64,000 nucleotides of DNA, taken from the NCBI GenBank assembly GCA_029747015.1, contig JAKOGI010000023.1:1108501-1172500 (forward strand). Direction: 5' to 3'. Position numbers and translations under genes: made by a program. The notes under the pieces are model-generated. The model was not told where the DNA came from. It made no database searches and was given only the letters and a program-made list of their open reading frames with translations. The DNA is from Carnegiea gigantea. Taxonomy: Eukaryota; Streptophyta; Magnoliopsida; Caryophyllales; Cactaceae. Below are positions 1-10,149 of the stretch, piece after piece (position 1 is the stretch's first letter; each line of letters begins with the position of its first letter).

Positions 1-1947
1 TTTTAGGGTTATTTTGTGTCATTTTTAGGAAGAATATTGTGCTTATTGTTGTTATTTACTCTCCTATTCTCGATTCATGCTTGGGTAAAGTTGTTTGATG
101 TGTTTTGCAGAATTTTTAGTCTTTTTACCCCGCATTTGCCATTCAATGGCTGTATTTTGACCTCCCCACAGTCATCCATGTTATGTCACAACCGTAGAGC
201 AAAGAATGAGCAAAAATCTGGTTCCAACCCAGACCATGGTTGGACCGTGGTAAGCCTGTAACTGTTGTCTCTTTGTTTCCCCTCGGCTGTGTGGTTGAGA
301 TTGGCTGAGCTTTTCTATAGAAGGCGACATTCTGCAGCGTGTAAAGAGCATCAAAAAAAATCCAGGATCATTTCAAGCAAAGCAAAGTGTAGACTAGCAT
401 AGATTAGTGCTTTAGTTTCTCAAATTTTGTAGTTTTTAGTTTGGTTTTTGTATTGGTGTGAGTCTTGAGTGTGAGAGTTTTGTTCTTGAGGTGGTTCCGA
501 AGCCCTTGGTTGAACGCCATCTCAGTCAATCCCCCTTTTTGCTCAGATTTCATAAATAATTGGTTAGTTTGTTAATCTTTTATCATGTCTGAGTAGTTTT
601 CTTTAGTTTAGGGATTTAGTAGTTTTTGGAATTGTTATTGGATCATATTTTAATCTATACAATTGTGCTATCTTCATGATTGGTTTGATTTCGTTTTGTC
701 AAGTGTTTGGATTGTTGTGAGTTGATTTTGAGCCGAAATTTGCTTGCACACTTGAAACAAATGAATGAAAAACTGAAAGGTGATATTTGGTTGTTGGACT
801 GCTTGATAAGACCTAATGTAACTTCATTTCGAAAGAGATATTTATATGTTAGGAAGACTAGTAAGTAATTGAATATATTTAACTTGAATTAAGGCAAATT
901 AGTTTGAATGAACGACTTTTGCTTAGTTTAGGTAAATTTAGTTAATTTTGAAAGAACAGACAGGATTTTTAAATATATTGCAATTCCTCGAATTTGACCA
1001 ATTAGAAGAAAGCACATGTTCATTATTCTTGATCCAATTTCCTTTCACAACTACAAGAATTTCTAGACGTTTTTTCCTTATTGATTTAGAAAAGTTTATT
1101 TTGCTATTGTTAAATTGAATCCACTTAAAGCAGAATTTTACTTAGCACATTCTGATAGGCAGGACTCAGTAAGTTACGATTAGTTTTTGAGGAACGATAT
1201 CTTTTATCTATGCTACAACCACCGTGCACTTGCGGTAGTCGACACATCACCAGGATGTGGACCTGCACTGACCTGACTCTGAGGAATAATCTGGGATTGC
1301 ATAGCCAGCTAAAATCATGAGAAAATTTAGAGAAATTACATAACTCCTTCCAACCTGCTCCAAAACGCACCAAACCGTTCAAAATAAAATAGAAGGTTTT
1401 TTGTGTGAATAGAAAAATGAAAAGGAGAAATTGAATATCACTGTCACAACCTTCACTAAGAAAGATAAAAACATTTGTAGAAAATTACTTTTTAAAAAAA
1501 ATATGAATGAGAACTTAAAAAATGACAAAGATTGTAGGCACAATTTTAACCTCAACTGGAATGGGCAATTGATCAGCATATTTTGTATGTAGACATTGTT
1601 ACCCTTTTGATATCATAAGATTCAATCACTGAGGGCAAAATTGTAATTTTATTAGTAAAAATCCTAAGGCTTACGTGAATTTTGAATTCCCGAACTCCTT
1701 GTAACCAAAAAACTGAAAAGATATTGAAGGGGAGAACACCTGAAGTGAATAGAGAACAAGAAAGATGACATAATTTTATCATGTGGCTAGCTACACAACT
1801 TTATCTAAATGCATGAAAAAAGATGCCAATTTTAGCAAGACCAACAAGTATTGTAACAATCTCCAACATTGAGGTCTTCAATGAGCAAAAAAAACAAACA
1901 ATGAATGAATATACGCATGCAAGAGCTTATATGATTTTATCATAAAC
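1..1947. other. Gene-free AT-rich DNA
   Basis: I see no coding region, RNA gene or transposon terminus here. The open frames present are short, lack similarity to families I know and run through T-rich or A-rich stretches. The stretch could include an unrecognised UTR or intron of a gene lying to the left of the window. Confidence 0.5.
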
Positions 1948-1955
1948 AAACAACT

Positions 1956-2289
1956 ACACTTGGCAAATGGGTCATTCGATTCGGATACAGGTTGGGTTAA
2001 CTTTGGGTCGGGTCATGCTTCGGGTTGAGTGACATTTCGGATCAGTTCGGTTTGGTTCGAATGAACTTCGATTCCAGTCGATTTTGGATCAACTAATTTT
2101 TGGTCCAATATATTTGTCATGCAAAAACATACAACTTTGTACAAAATTTCAGGTCAGGTATGGTTTGGTTAAGGTCAATTTAAGTTTCGAATCTACTTTC
2201 GGGTGAGCATATTTCAGATGCCAGGTCAGACATGGGTCTGGTTCGTTCGGTTCGGATTTTGGGTCTCAAGTCAGTTTTGCCCGATCTAT
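1956..2289. mobile_element. hAT-like non-autonomous element, 334 bp
   Basis: The unit is flanked by a perfect 8-bp direct repeat AAACAACT at 1948-1955 and 2290-2297, the duplication size of hAT transposons. The left end contains TTGGCAAATGGGTC and the right end contains TTTTGCCCGATCT, which match each other imperfectly in inverted orientation around a GGCAAA core. This core is known from plant hAT-type miniature elements. The interior is rich in GGGT/TCGGG runs and codes for nothing. The terminal repeats are degraded, so the exact ends rest mainly on the duplication. Confidence 0.55.
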
Positions 2290-2749
2290 AAACAACTATT
2301 AAAATTCTATAAATAACTTTTTGTTCTGGTGACAAGCATTTACCTACTTGCAAATGGTTAACCAATATCAATAATGCATTAAAATGAGATTTAACTCTTT
2401 TATTGCATAATTTTTTGAATGTAATGTAAGCTAGTATTACAAAAAAAAACAAAAATTATTCTGCATAAAAATTAGTATTAATAATCTTAAGCACTCAGAA
2501 TTATTCGGAATTACTCAAAAATACTCTAACATACCTGCTCCAACATGCTTGTCCTTGTTCCATATTAACTACTAATTCAAGCTGCTCTAACCCGCTTTAA
2601 CCCATTAACCGCTCTTCTATAATGTCGAAAACAAAGAGGCCCTTTATCTAGATAAAACAATACCGATTAGGGAAAAATGAAAGGGAGAGAGGAATGACAA
2701 AAAAAGGGGGAAAATGAGGCAAAATTCGAGGTGGCGGGGTGATTCCCCG

Positions 2750-2888
2750 TAGACCTGTCAGTTCAGGGGCGGGTTAAATACGGATCAGGTATATACGGGT
2801 TTAGGTAAAATAGGGGGCGGGTGCATTTTGGGTTTCAGTATAATACAGGCGGAGCGTAGTTTGGTTTTATGGGTTTCGGGTCGACCCA
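2750..2888. mobile_element. Truncated hAT-like fragment, GGGT-rich
   Basis: The left edge reads TAGACCTGTCA followed by GGGCGGGTT-type runs, the known start of a class of plant hAT-like miniature elements. The interior repeats CGGGTTT, GGGTTTCGGG and similar runs. The matching inverted end (TGACAGGTCTA) is absent, so the copy is truncated on the right, before the LINE fragment that starts near 3060. Confidence 0.35.
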
Positions 2889-3059
2889 ACGAGTTCATAG
2901 CATCTTTTTTGTGAGTTATTTTTCCTTTATCAAAGTAAAAAGGTCGGCGTATTTATTACTTAAAATTGCCCGTATTTATTGAAAAAGTATGGTATTTGTA
3001 ATTTCTTAAAAATGAAAAATAAAAATATTAAAACTGTGTCATACATCACTCCCCCACCC

Positions 3060-3965
3060 AGGGACCCTCTTGAAAAGAGGACTGCAAATTGATTCAATTT
3101 GTCCTCTATGTAATGAAGGAATCGAAGATATAGAACACCTTTCCCTTCGATGCTGTGCTACTAAGGAGGTGTGGAAGCATGCAATTGATCATAACTGTGA
3201 TAGTATTAATGCACCTTCTAACACCTCCTATAGTGTACAAAACTGGTTATCCAATTTACAAACCTCTAACCATTTTGTTAAGATGGATAGAGTGGTTGCA
3301 CTCATGTAGAGCATATGGAAAACTAGGAATAACATGGTATTTCGTGATGAAATACCTAATTCAACGAGCACGTTGATTTGAGCAAAAAAGGCTAGCGCTT
3401 AATGGCGCATTAGACATAAACTCATACAAACAATCTAACTATCAATCACAAGAAGACATATTGGATAGCATGGAGGAAGTCGTAAGAAGGATTAATCAAG
3501 ATCAATTTTGATGGGACCAAATCATCTCATCGGGCAACAAGAGACTTTTTCATACGCAATTCAGCAGGAAAATGTATTCAAGCAGCAACAGTCTACTTGG
3601 GAGCAACATCAATCTTAGTTGTAGAAGCAACAACAATGAGGAATGAGATTAGAGCCACAGTTCAAGTAGGATACACAAACATACATATTGAAAGGGATGA
3701 CAAAATTCTCATTTAAGCAGTCTAAGGTCACATTCAAGCGCCGTGGGAAACCAAATCCTGATTCATAATATCCATTCTTACTTTCAATCATGTAACCAAA
3801 TAATTGTTAAACTTATTTTTAGAGAAGGTAATCATATAGCAGACTGGCTTAAAAAATTAGGAGTTTCTCTTCATTCTGCTGTATTGTGCAATCAGGTCTC
3901 ACATAGAAACTTCCACTGTATATTTATTAAAGATGATTTAGGGAGAATCCTTGAAAAAAAAGCTC
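3060..3965 (+). pseudogene. LINE ORF2 3' fragment (zf-RVT plus RNase H)
   Basis: Conceptual translation in shifting frames gives a zf-RVT zinc-binding motif (CPLCNEGIEDIEHL, with a Cys after the His) at about 3103-3160. This is followed by the Trp-containing stretch typical of LINE C-termini near 3300-3360. Further on comes an RNase-H-like RVT_3 stretch with FDGT near 3510 and the terminal NHIADWL motif near 3828-3850. Stops and frameshifts interrupt every section, so this is a 5'-truncated, dead non-LTR copy. A short A-run at 3953-3961 may be its tail. It is a different copy from the two LINEs at 8.2-16.5 kb. Confidence 0.75.
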
Positions 3966-3968
3966 TAA

Positions 3969-4561
3969 GAGCAAGCCCAGCGCTAAGCGCGCGGGCCAAG
4001 TTTGGTGAGATGGCGGGCAGGTCAGAGGCGCGAGGGCCTGCAGCAGATGGCCCGCGAGACAGGCCCGTCGAGACGGCTCGTTTGGGCGAGCGGCCCTCGG
4101 CCCAGTTTTCCTTTTTTTTGGTTTTTTTTTGTTTTTGTGTTTCGTTTTTGGTTTTGTTTTTTTTGTTTTTCTTGTGTTTATTTTTTATTTTTTTATTTTT
4201 ATTAGTTTGTTGGTTTTGGTTTGTCTAAAATTTTTATTTTTTTATATATTTATTGGGTTTTTGAAAAGAAATTGTAATTTTTTTAACAAAATTGTCGTAT
4301 TAATTGTATAAGCAAATTATTATGTGCACATTTTTTTCGAAATTAATAAACTCAAACAACTAATCAAAACAAAAACAATAAAATAATTAAGTATGGTTAG
4401 GTGTGGGGTCCATTAGTATTATTTTATTTGATGAGTGAAAGTGGTGAGTCTTGCATTGGAGAGAGTGAGAATTGTGAGATACAAAGTTAGAGAGAAGGTT
4501 GATGTGCCAATGGTAGGCTCCACTCGTGAGCCAAAAAATTGGCTCACGGCTGAAAATGCTC
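3969..4561. mobile_element. Candidate MITE with TAA duplication, 593 bp
   Basis: TAA triplets at 3966-3968 and 4562-4564 flank imperfect inverted ends: GAGCAAGCCCAGC on the left, and GGCTGAAAATGCTC on the right, which reads GAGCATTTTCAGCC on the other strand. TAA/TTA duplications and GAGCAT-type ends fit PIF/Harbinger-like miniature elements. The first 140 bases are very GC-rich; the rest is T-rich and then mixed. No transposase is present. The ends are short and imperfect, so the call is tentative. Confidence 0.4.
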
Positions 4562-4672
4562 TAATGCTATCTGATTTTAACCCCAAAAAAAAAAAAATCA
4601 CTAGCCCACTGTCTCTTATTGCCGTGGCCACCCTCCCTTCATCAATGCCTCCATAGTCCATACTCACGTCCT

Positions 4673-4673
<1 letters not shown>

Positions 4674-4707
<34 letters not shown>
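4674..4707. repeat. (CT)n microsatellite
   Basis: Uninterrupted CT dinucleotide run of about 17 units. Such pyrimidine tracts are frequent just upstream of plant genes, and this one lies about 1.2 kb before the PPR start codon. Confidence 0.95.
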
Positions 4708-4710
<3 letters not shown>

Positions 4711-4719
4711 GAAGCTTGT

Positions 4720-4791
4720 ATAAAGTGCAGTATGAGTTTCTGATAGACCATAGGGATAAAGTGCAGTATGAGTTTCTGATAGACAATAGGG
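4720..4791. repeat. 36-bp tandem duplication
   Basis: Two adjacent 36-base units at 4720-4755 and 4756-4791 differ at a single base (ACCATA versus ACAATA). No function is apparent. Confidence 0.9.
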
Positions 4792-4867
4792 AGAGGGTTG
4801 CCAGGTGATAAATTGCTGGTATATTTTGTGAATATCTTCTGCATGGGTTTATGATTGGCAGTTGATT

Positions 4868-5822
4868 TTTGCAGCTCATGCTTCTGTCGAGAAGCTTCTA
4901 GAAGAAGATTCTGTTTATGAAAAATCAAGGAATACTTTATTGGGCCTCGTTCATAGATTCGAAGTGCAAATTTGGCGTGTTGGGAGAATCCGATTCTGGT
5001 AAGGATTTAAAATTTCAACTCAATTTCCTAACACCAGTATTAGCATTGTCAATTTTAATTTTCCAATCTAGGGTTAGGTTTCTTTGTGGCATGAGGTTTT
5101 GAGCTGGTGAAGCACTTGCTAAAAGAAGCTTCAAGCGCAACTTGAGAGTTGATTTATTGAGGATGTGAAAATTTTCGCTTCTTGATGATGGTGGCAATGT
5201 CAGTCAGCATTCTAGGTTAGCAGGCGGCAAATGGGACAATGTTCTGTTCGAAGACTGCTTTTATTAAAAAAAAAAAAAATCACTTTTTTGGACAGAAGTA
5301 ATTTTTTTTTTGGGGCTTTTTTACCTTCATTTTTAATAAAATAAATTACTTTCTAACTGAGAACCTAATTTGTCTGTCGGAGTAAGTCAGCCGTGGCTGA
5401 CATTATAATTCTGCCCCCCCTTTTTTTTTTTCAAGTGTCGATATTGCACCAAAAAAGATACAGTGGCATTTTTTCTAAAAATTGCAAAGTTCAGTCGAAC
5501 TACGTATCTTGGATTCAAAAGAAAGGTGCGTGAATATAGTGCTTTCATGCAAACTTAATTTCAAGATTACACTTTCAAAATGGTTACTTGTGTTTAAGAT
5601 TATCAAGTCATTTGATTATGAATCTTTTGGGCATTGCATATTGTTACTGCACAGAGTCGATATGCATTAGAGTTACAGAAGATTGTGTTTCTTGCCGAGG
5701 CTTACATTGGAACATTTCAAGCTTCTGTAGCTGCTAATTTGCTTTTGCAAATCTTATTAGCAGTGAAAAGCGGGAAGGCAGCTTTACAGCAGAAGGAAAA
5801 TGAAAGTGGTCATCTCCGCTGA
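4868..5822 (+). other. Exon-like block upstream of PPR gene, unidentified
   Basis: Several stretches look protein-like but do not form one frame. One is a reading beginning HASVEKLLEEDSVYEK near 4880. Another gives GGNVSQHSRLAGGKWD near 5190-5235. A third, at about 5650-5822, gives RYALELQKIVFLAEAYIG and ends at a stop. A possible splice donor GTAAGG lies near 4999 and a possible acceptor CTAG near 5070. This could be decayed exons of a neighbouring gene, or a 5' UTR of the PPR gene with chance coding. I do not recognise the family. Confidence 0.3.
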
Positions 5823-5866
5823 GTTTGTGTGAAAATTGGGAGTGAGCAGCACATGTTGATTTGACG

Positions 5867-7321
5867 ATGAGAAAGGCGGTAAGGAAACTTTCAGTGCCTC
5901 AATCAAAGCACCTACAATCAACACCTCCTTTGGTCAATCCTGCTCTAGCCCCTGTATCTGAATCCTTTCCCACCCCGCTGCCTACAGTTTGTCTCTCCTC
6001 ATCAACCACCCAAACCCAGCTCCTAAGCTTCCTCAAAGCCCACCTAAAACCTCCGATAACCCCACAAATTCTGCTTCATTTCCTCAAGAACAAGCTCCAT
6101 TACCACCCGAAGTTCACCCACCTTGACTTCCATATCTTCCAGTGGGCTACCACCATTGACTTATATCGCCATGACCATCACATCTATGAGTGGATGATTA
6201 GGACACTCGCTGTTACTGATCGCTTTGATGCCCTCCGCACTATACTCCTTGAATGTATGCCTTCTAAGCCATGTCCGTGTTCTGATGGCATCTTTTGCTG
6301 CCCAAGGATCGAACCCATCTATAGATTTGCCATCAATTCTTACTGTAGAATTGGGAGCTTGGATGATGCTTTGCTTGCATTTAATACTGTGCAGCGACTA
6401 ATTGATGGGAGACCCAATGTTGCTCTTTACAATATTTTGATTCATGGGTTTGTGAAGAATGGGCAGCATGATAAGGCTCTGAACTTGTATGATCGACTTA
6501 TTATGGATAGAGTTAAGCCCGATATATTTACTTTCAATATTTTGATCAGTAGCTATTGCAGGAATTCAAACTTTGGTTCAGCTCTGGAATTGTTCAAGGA
6601 AATGAGAGCTAAGGGGTGTGAACCTAATGTGATTAGTTTCAATACTTTGATAAAAGGATTCTTTAGGGAAAGGAAGCTTGAGGAGGGAGTTAGCATGGCA
6701 TATGAGATGATTGAATTGGGGTGTCATATCTCGAGTGTGACTTGTGAGATTTTGGTCAATGGGCTCTGCATGGTTGGAATGACATTCAAGGCTTGTGAGC
6801 TCTTGATTGATTTTGCGAGGAAAAAAGCTTTGCCCAATGGGTTTGATTGCTCAGATCTCATTGAGAGGCTGTGCAGTGAATCAAATGTGGGTAGAGCATT
6901 AGAGATCGTGGAAGAAATGTGGAAGGCAGGGACAGCCCCGAGCTTGATTGCTTGTAGCACTTTGGTAGAATGTTTAAGGAAAGTTGGAAATGTGGAAGAG
7001 GCATTGAGGTTGGTGGACAAGATGCTAAAAGAGGATATTCTCTTGGACAGTGTAACATTTACTTGCCTTATTCGAGATGCAAGCCATTCAGGAAGAACCC
7101 CTGAAGCTGATAAATTGAGGTTGTTGGCTTCCAGCAAGGGTTTAGATCCTGATGTCATGACCTATAACATATTGGTCGATGGTTACACACGGGAAGGCAG
7201 AAGGAAGGAGGGTGAGCGCTTGGTTGAGGAGATGCTGGATAAAGATTGTATTCCCGACATTGCGTCTTACAACAGGTTGATGGATGGGCTTCGTAACTAC
7301 AGAAACTCTGCTGGCTGCTGA
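5867..7321 (+). CDS. P-class pentatricopeptide repeat (PPR) protein
   Basis: Intronless frame of 484 codons beginning at the ATG at 5867. The N-terminal ~145 residues are Ser/Pro/Thr-rich with few acidic residues at the very start, as expected of an organelle transit peptide, followed by a non-repeat helical part. From about residue 150 a tandem of 35-residue helical-hairpin units runs to the C-terminus. The conserved (Y/F)N(I/T)L-type helix starts recur near residues 187, 222, 257, 292, 327, 362, 397, 432 and 467, an almost perfect 35-residue period. No E, DYW, SMR or RRM tail is present, so it is P-class. Such proteins bind organellar RNA in a sequence-specific way and stabilise, process or help translate transcripts. 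The frame is intact and single-exon, as is usual for plant PPR genes. The RNA target cannot be deduced here, and mitochondrion versus plastid is undecided. Confidence 0.92.
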   Translation: MRKAVRKLSVPQSKHLQSTPPLVNPALAPVSESFPTPLPTVCLSSSTTQTQLLSFLKAHLKPPITPQILLHFLKNKLHYHPKFTHLDFHIFQWATTIDLYRHDHHIYEWMIRTLAVTDRFDALRTILLECMPSKPCPCSDGIFCCPRIEPIYRFAINSYCRIGSLDDALLAFNTVQRLIDGRPNVALYNILIHGFVKNGQHDKALNLYDRLIMDRVKPDIFTFNILISSYCRNSNFGSALELFKEMRAKGCEPNVISFNTLIKGFFRERKLEEGVSMAYEMIELGCHISSVTCEILVNGLCMVGMTFKACELLIDFARKKALPNGFDCSDLIERLCSESNVGRALEIVEEMWKAGTAPSLIACSTLVECLRKVGNVEEALRLVDKMLKEDILLDSVTFTCLIRDASHSGRTPEADKLRLLASSKGLDPDVMTYNILVDGYTREGRRKEGERLVEEMLDKDCIPDIASYNRLMDGLRNYRNSAGC

Positions 7322-8164
7322 CAATTTGGACAAATGTAATCAGGTGGCATTTCACCAATGTATCTTGTGGCTATATCAGATGGCAGTCTTTGTTTTTCGC
7401 ATTGAAAGTGCGGGCATCATGTTGGTGACAGCTATTTCATGGATCTTGGACCCTTTTACTGCTCAAGCTGAAATGAGATGAACGCAACATCTGCTGTTCA
7501 GGAAGTGTGGTGTGGATGTGGAATCCTTTACATAAAGACTTATAATGGGTACTTGCTCTTCCCCTGCAACACGCTATTATTTTGTAAGTGGCATACTGTC
7601 ATTACTGTGTATGCTTCTCAAAGACTAAAACCTAGGGATCTAGGAGAAATTGAAAGTGCAAGGCTATGGTTACTGTTACTGCTCATTTTGTAACTTCTGC
7701 TGTTTCATATGCATCCAGTTGCTTCAACATTGAAATGTGTTCTTGGAATTAGCCATTCATTTCTTCAATTTTTTTTAATTTTTTGTGTTTTTTTGGGTGG
7801 GGTGTGAAGGGGGGGGGGCTGTTAAGAAGTTAAGACTTCATTACATGCAGCAAAATTTTCCCAAATCAGGGTGCCATACAACCTAAGAGCATTTGAGTAA
7901 GGAAGCCACCTTCTATGAAGGGTTCTTCCTTTTACTCAAACCTCAAGCTCAATCATCTATACAGTATTTGATCCATTCAATCTGTTTCTTTCCTACAAGA
8001 ATTAATGTAAAACATCCTAGTTTTAACATTCCGTGTAACACTAGTACTTGCCAGTTGGTACTATAGGTTCAGGGGTTTTTGCCCTAAAAGTTGCCTTATT
8101 TCTTCAATTCTGCAGCCTGATAAATTCATAGAATGCTAAAAGAAACACATATCAATCTATTGTT
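7322..8164. other. PPR 3' flank, no gene seen
   Basis: Probable 3' UTR and spacer. It contains T-rich runs and a G10 tract at about 7809-7818. The short open frames here have no recognisable family. Confidence 0.5.
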
Positions 8165-8757
8165 TTGCTTTTTTTCTGTTTAAAACCAATATGTACAACT
8201 TACTAGAGCCTACAGGCATACCTAGAGGGGCTTACAACACAAAAAGGCCCAAATCAACTAAAAAATACACTAGGGTCCATCTCAGTTTGTCTGACTATAA
8301 CCTCAACATCTGGCTGTCTTTGCTGAAAAATCCTTTTGTTTTCTCTAACCAGACATTATAAACTATGGCAGTAGTAAGCAAATAGTATCTATGTTTCTCC
8401 CTTTTTTGGATATATGTCCAACAAGGACAATCTGAACTACCCCGTTGCTGGGAGCAATCTCAGAGTAGAACTGATCCAACACCCTTGTGAGCTACCTCCT
8501 TAGTGAACTGACAGTTAAAAAACACAAGCTGGTTGCTCTCATCAGCATCTGCACACAGCACACAGCACATAAGTAGTCTTCTAGCATCATCTAAGAATTA
8601 GTGTGCTGGTCAGCAGTCTATGCTGCTGCAGCAGCCAAGTAATACAAGAAAATTAGGGCATTCTGAACTTGTTCCAAACCAAAGGGAACCATTGTACCCT
8701 CTTCTGAGTAGCTACGAGCCACTTATAGCCCTTGGAGATGGTATATTGACCATCTGT
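8165..8757 (-). pseudogene. Minus-strand LINE ORF2, 3' segment
   Basis: Read on the minus strand from 8757 downward, this continues the LINE at 13926-16526. The reading through the junction gives DGQYTISKGYKWLV, then a tryptophan-rich VWNKF motif, then a zf-RVT-like stretch with LCADADESNQLVFFNC near 8520-8570. The usual C-terminal YNVWLEK motif lies near 8330-8360. Frameshifts and stops are present. An A-rich tail, seen as a T-run at 8167-8177 on the plus strand, marks the 3' end. The segment was separated from its 5' part by insertion of another LINE. Confidence 0.8.
8743..8757. repeat. Target-site duplication, left copy
   Basis: ATATTGACCATCTGT, identical over 15 bases to 13926-13940. Together they bracket the plus-strand LINE. 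Confidence 0.93.
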
Positions 8758-9177
8758 TACCCAACTGGTTTTTTGTGTATTTCTACTTGTTTTCTCCTTC
8801 TCCAGGCAGTGCTTGGTATTGGAGGGTTCCGTCGTCAGCTCATTTGCTCCCTTCTTTGCTTGATTTCATTTGTGGGTTTTCTTCCTCCTGCTACTTTGCA
8901 TTGCCCCATCTCTCTGTCATGTATGGCTCTGTGAGGATGTAAGGGAAGTTCCTGGAAGTGATTGGGGGTGTTGGAGGCCTTTCCCCTTTTAAAGTTGCTG
9001 AGTCCAGTAGAAGGAAAAGGTCATTCATCTGGTTGAGCTTCCAGGAGTTTCGATGGTTAGCAGTTTAAATGGTTCGCTTCTGTTTCTCCACGGGAGAACC
9101 ATTGTGGTTGAAAACCTTTAGCTGGGGTCATAGGTGTCTATTGCTTCAATTGAGAAAGAATAGCAAAGGTAGATTCA

Positions 9178-10083
9178 TTGTCCTCTCTTTTGGGTAATGG
9201 TGGGCAGGCTAGGACAGTGATCATTCCTGAGGGTGCTAAGGCAGAGGGCTGGTTTGGGGTGATAAAGATTCTTAAGGAGACTTTGATTAAGGGTCATAAG
9301 AAGCCATCTCCTCCACCAAGGAATGCTTCTATTCTCTCCAGGTTTCCGGTGAGCAAGGAAAGGTCTTTTGCTAATGTTGTTCGAGGTCATCTGGGTGGCT
9401 CCCTTGATTCACCTTTGATGGGATGGAAGTGTAGGGATTGTGGTTCATGGGATGTTTGTGCAGCTGTGATAGGCGAAGAACATAATGGCTGTGGTAATGT
9501 GTTGAAGCATAAGGTCTCCTTTAAGGACAATGTTAATGATGTGTCAGTGTCGTCTTGCAAGAAGAGTGTTTCTAAGGAGTTTTTGGAGTCTTCTTCTCCC
9601 TGCGTTAATCAATTCCAAGCGTTGAGAGATCTTTTGGAGAACTATCCCTCCTCTAATTGCGAGTGCATATCCTACTGTAGTTCTCCGTGTGCCTCAAGGA
9701 TTCCAGAATCACCTCGGAATGTGGTGGAGGAGGAGTTGCATCCTGGTGCTCGCTCATCAGCTACGAGTGTGCTAGTTTACTCTCGTAGGAAGAAGCTTGG
9801 AAAGACTAAACTCGTTGTTGATGCTGGGTCGGGCTCTCCTAATATGCAGGAGGTGGGAGGGCCTTCTTTGTTTGAGGAAGCTCTGCATCAAGCCCACACT
9901 CAAGGTTTAGATAGTGCTGCTTTGCGCAGTTCTATTTATTCAGGGAATGTTAGTGAAGGTTCTGCGTGGGTCTTGGAAAGAATGATCTTTTTTTTTGGGG
10001 GGGTAAGAAGATGGGTCTGGCCGTTGAAGGTAGAGAAATGGAGTTGCTCTCTTTTCTTACCTCGTTGGAAGCAAATAGAATGA
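9178..10083 (+). pseudogene. LINE ORF1-like protein remnant
   Basis: A 301-codon open frame, but the first codon is TTG and the reading continues upstream in other frames (LWLKTFSWGHRCLLLQ before 9178), so the true start is lost to a frameshift. The segment ARTVIIPEGAKAEGW followed by a Pro-rich part and SFANVV is typical of the variable RNA-binding ORF1 of plant L1 elements. Cys residues near WKCRDCG at about 9430 may derive from a knuckle, but a clean CCHC is not seen. The frame is destroyed after a G-run near 9998. Confidence 0.7.
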
Positions 10084-10149
10084 AAGGTGATCAGTTGGTT
10101 GAAGAGAGTATGGGGGATGCAGTTGCAGGAGATAGGGGCCAACCGTTAA

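Noticed and set aside
3743..4311. 161-codon plus-strand frame with a Phe-rich tail
   Set aside because: It is a LINE RNase-H-like end running into the GC-rich and T-rich parts of the MITE; the Phe-rich tail is translated T-runs.
4419..4928. 169-codon minus-strand frame with Arg-Glu repeat
   Set aside because: The RERERE stretch is the (CT)n microsatellite read on the other strand, and the rest is composite MITE and spacer.
6724..7358. Minus-strand frames overlapping the PPR gene
   Set aside because: Shadows of the PPR coding sequence, with no family similarity.
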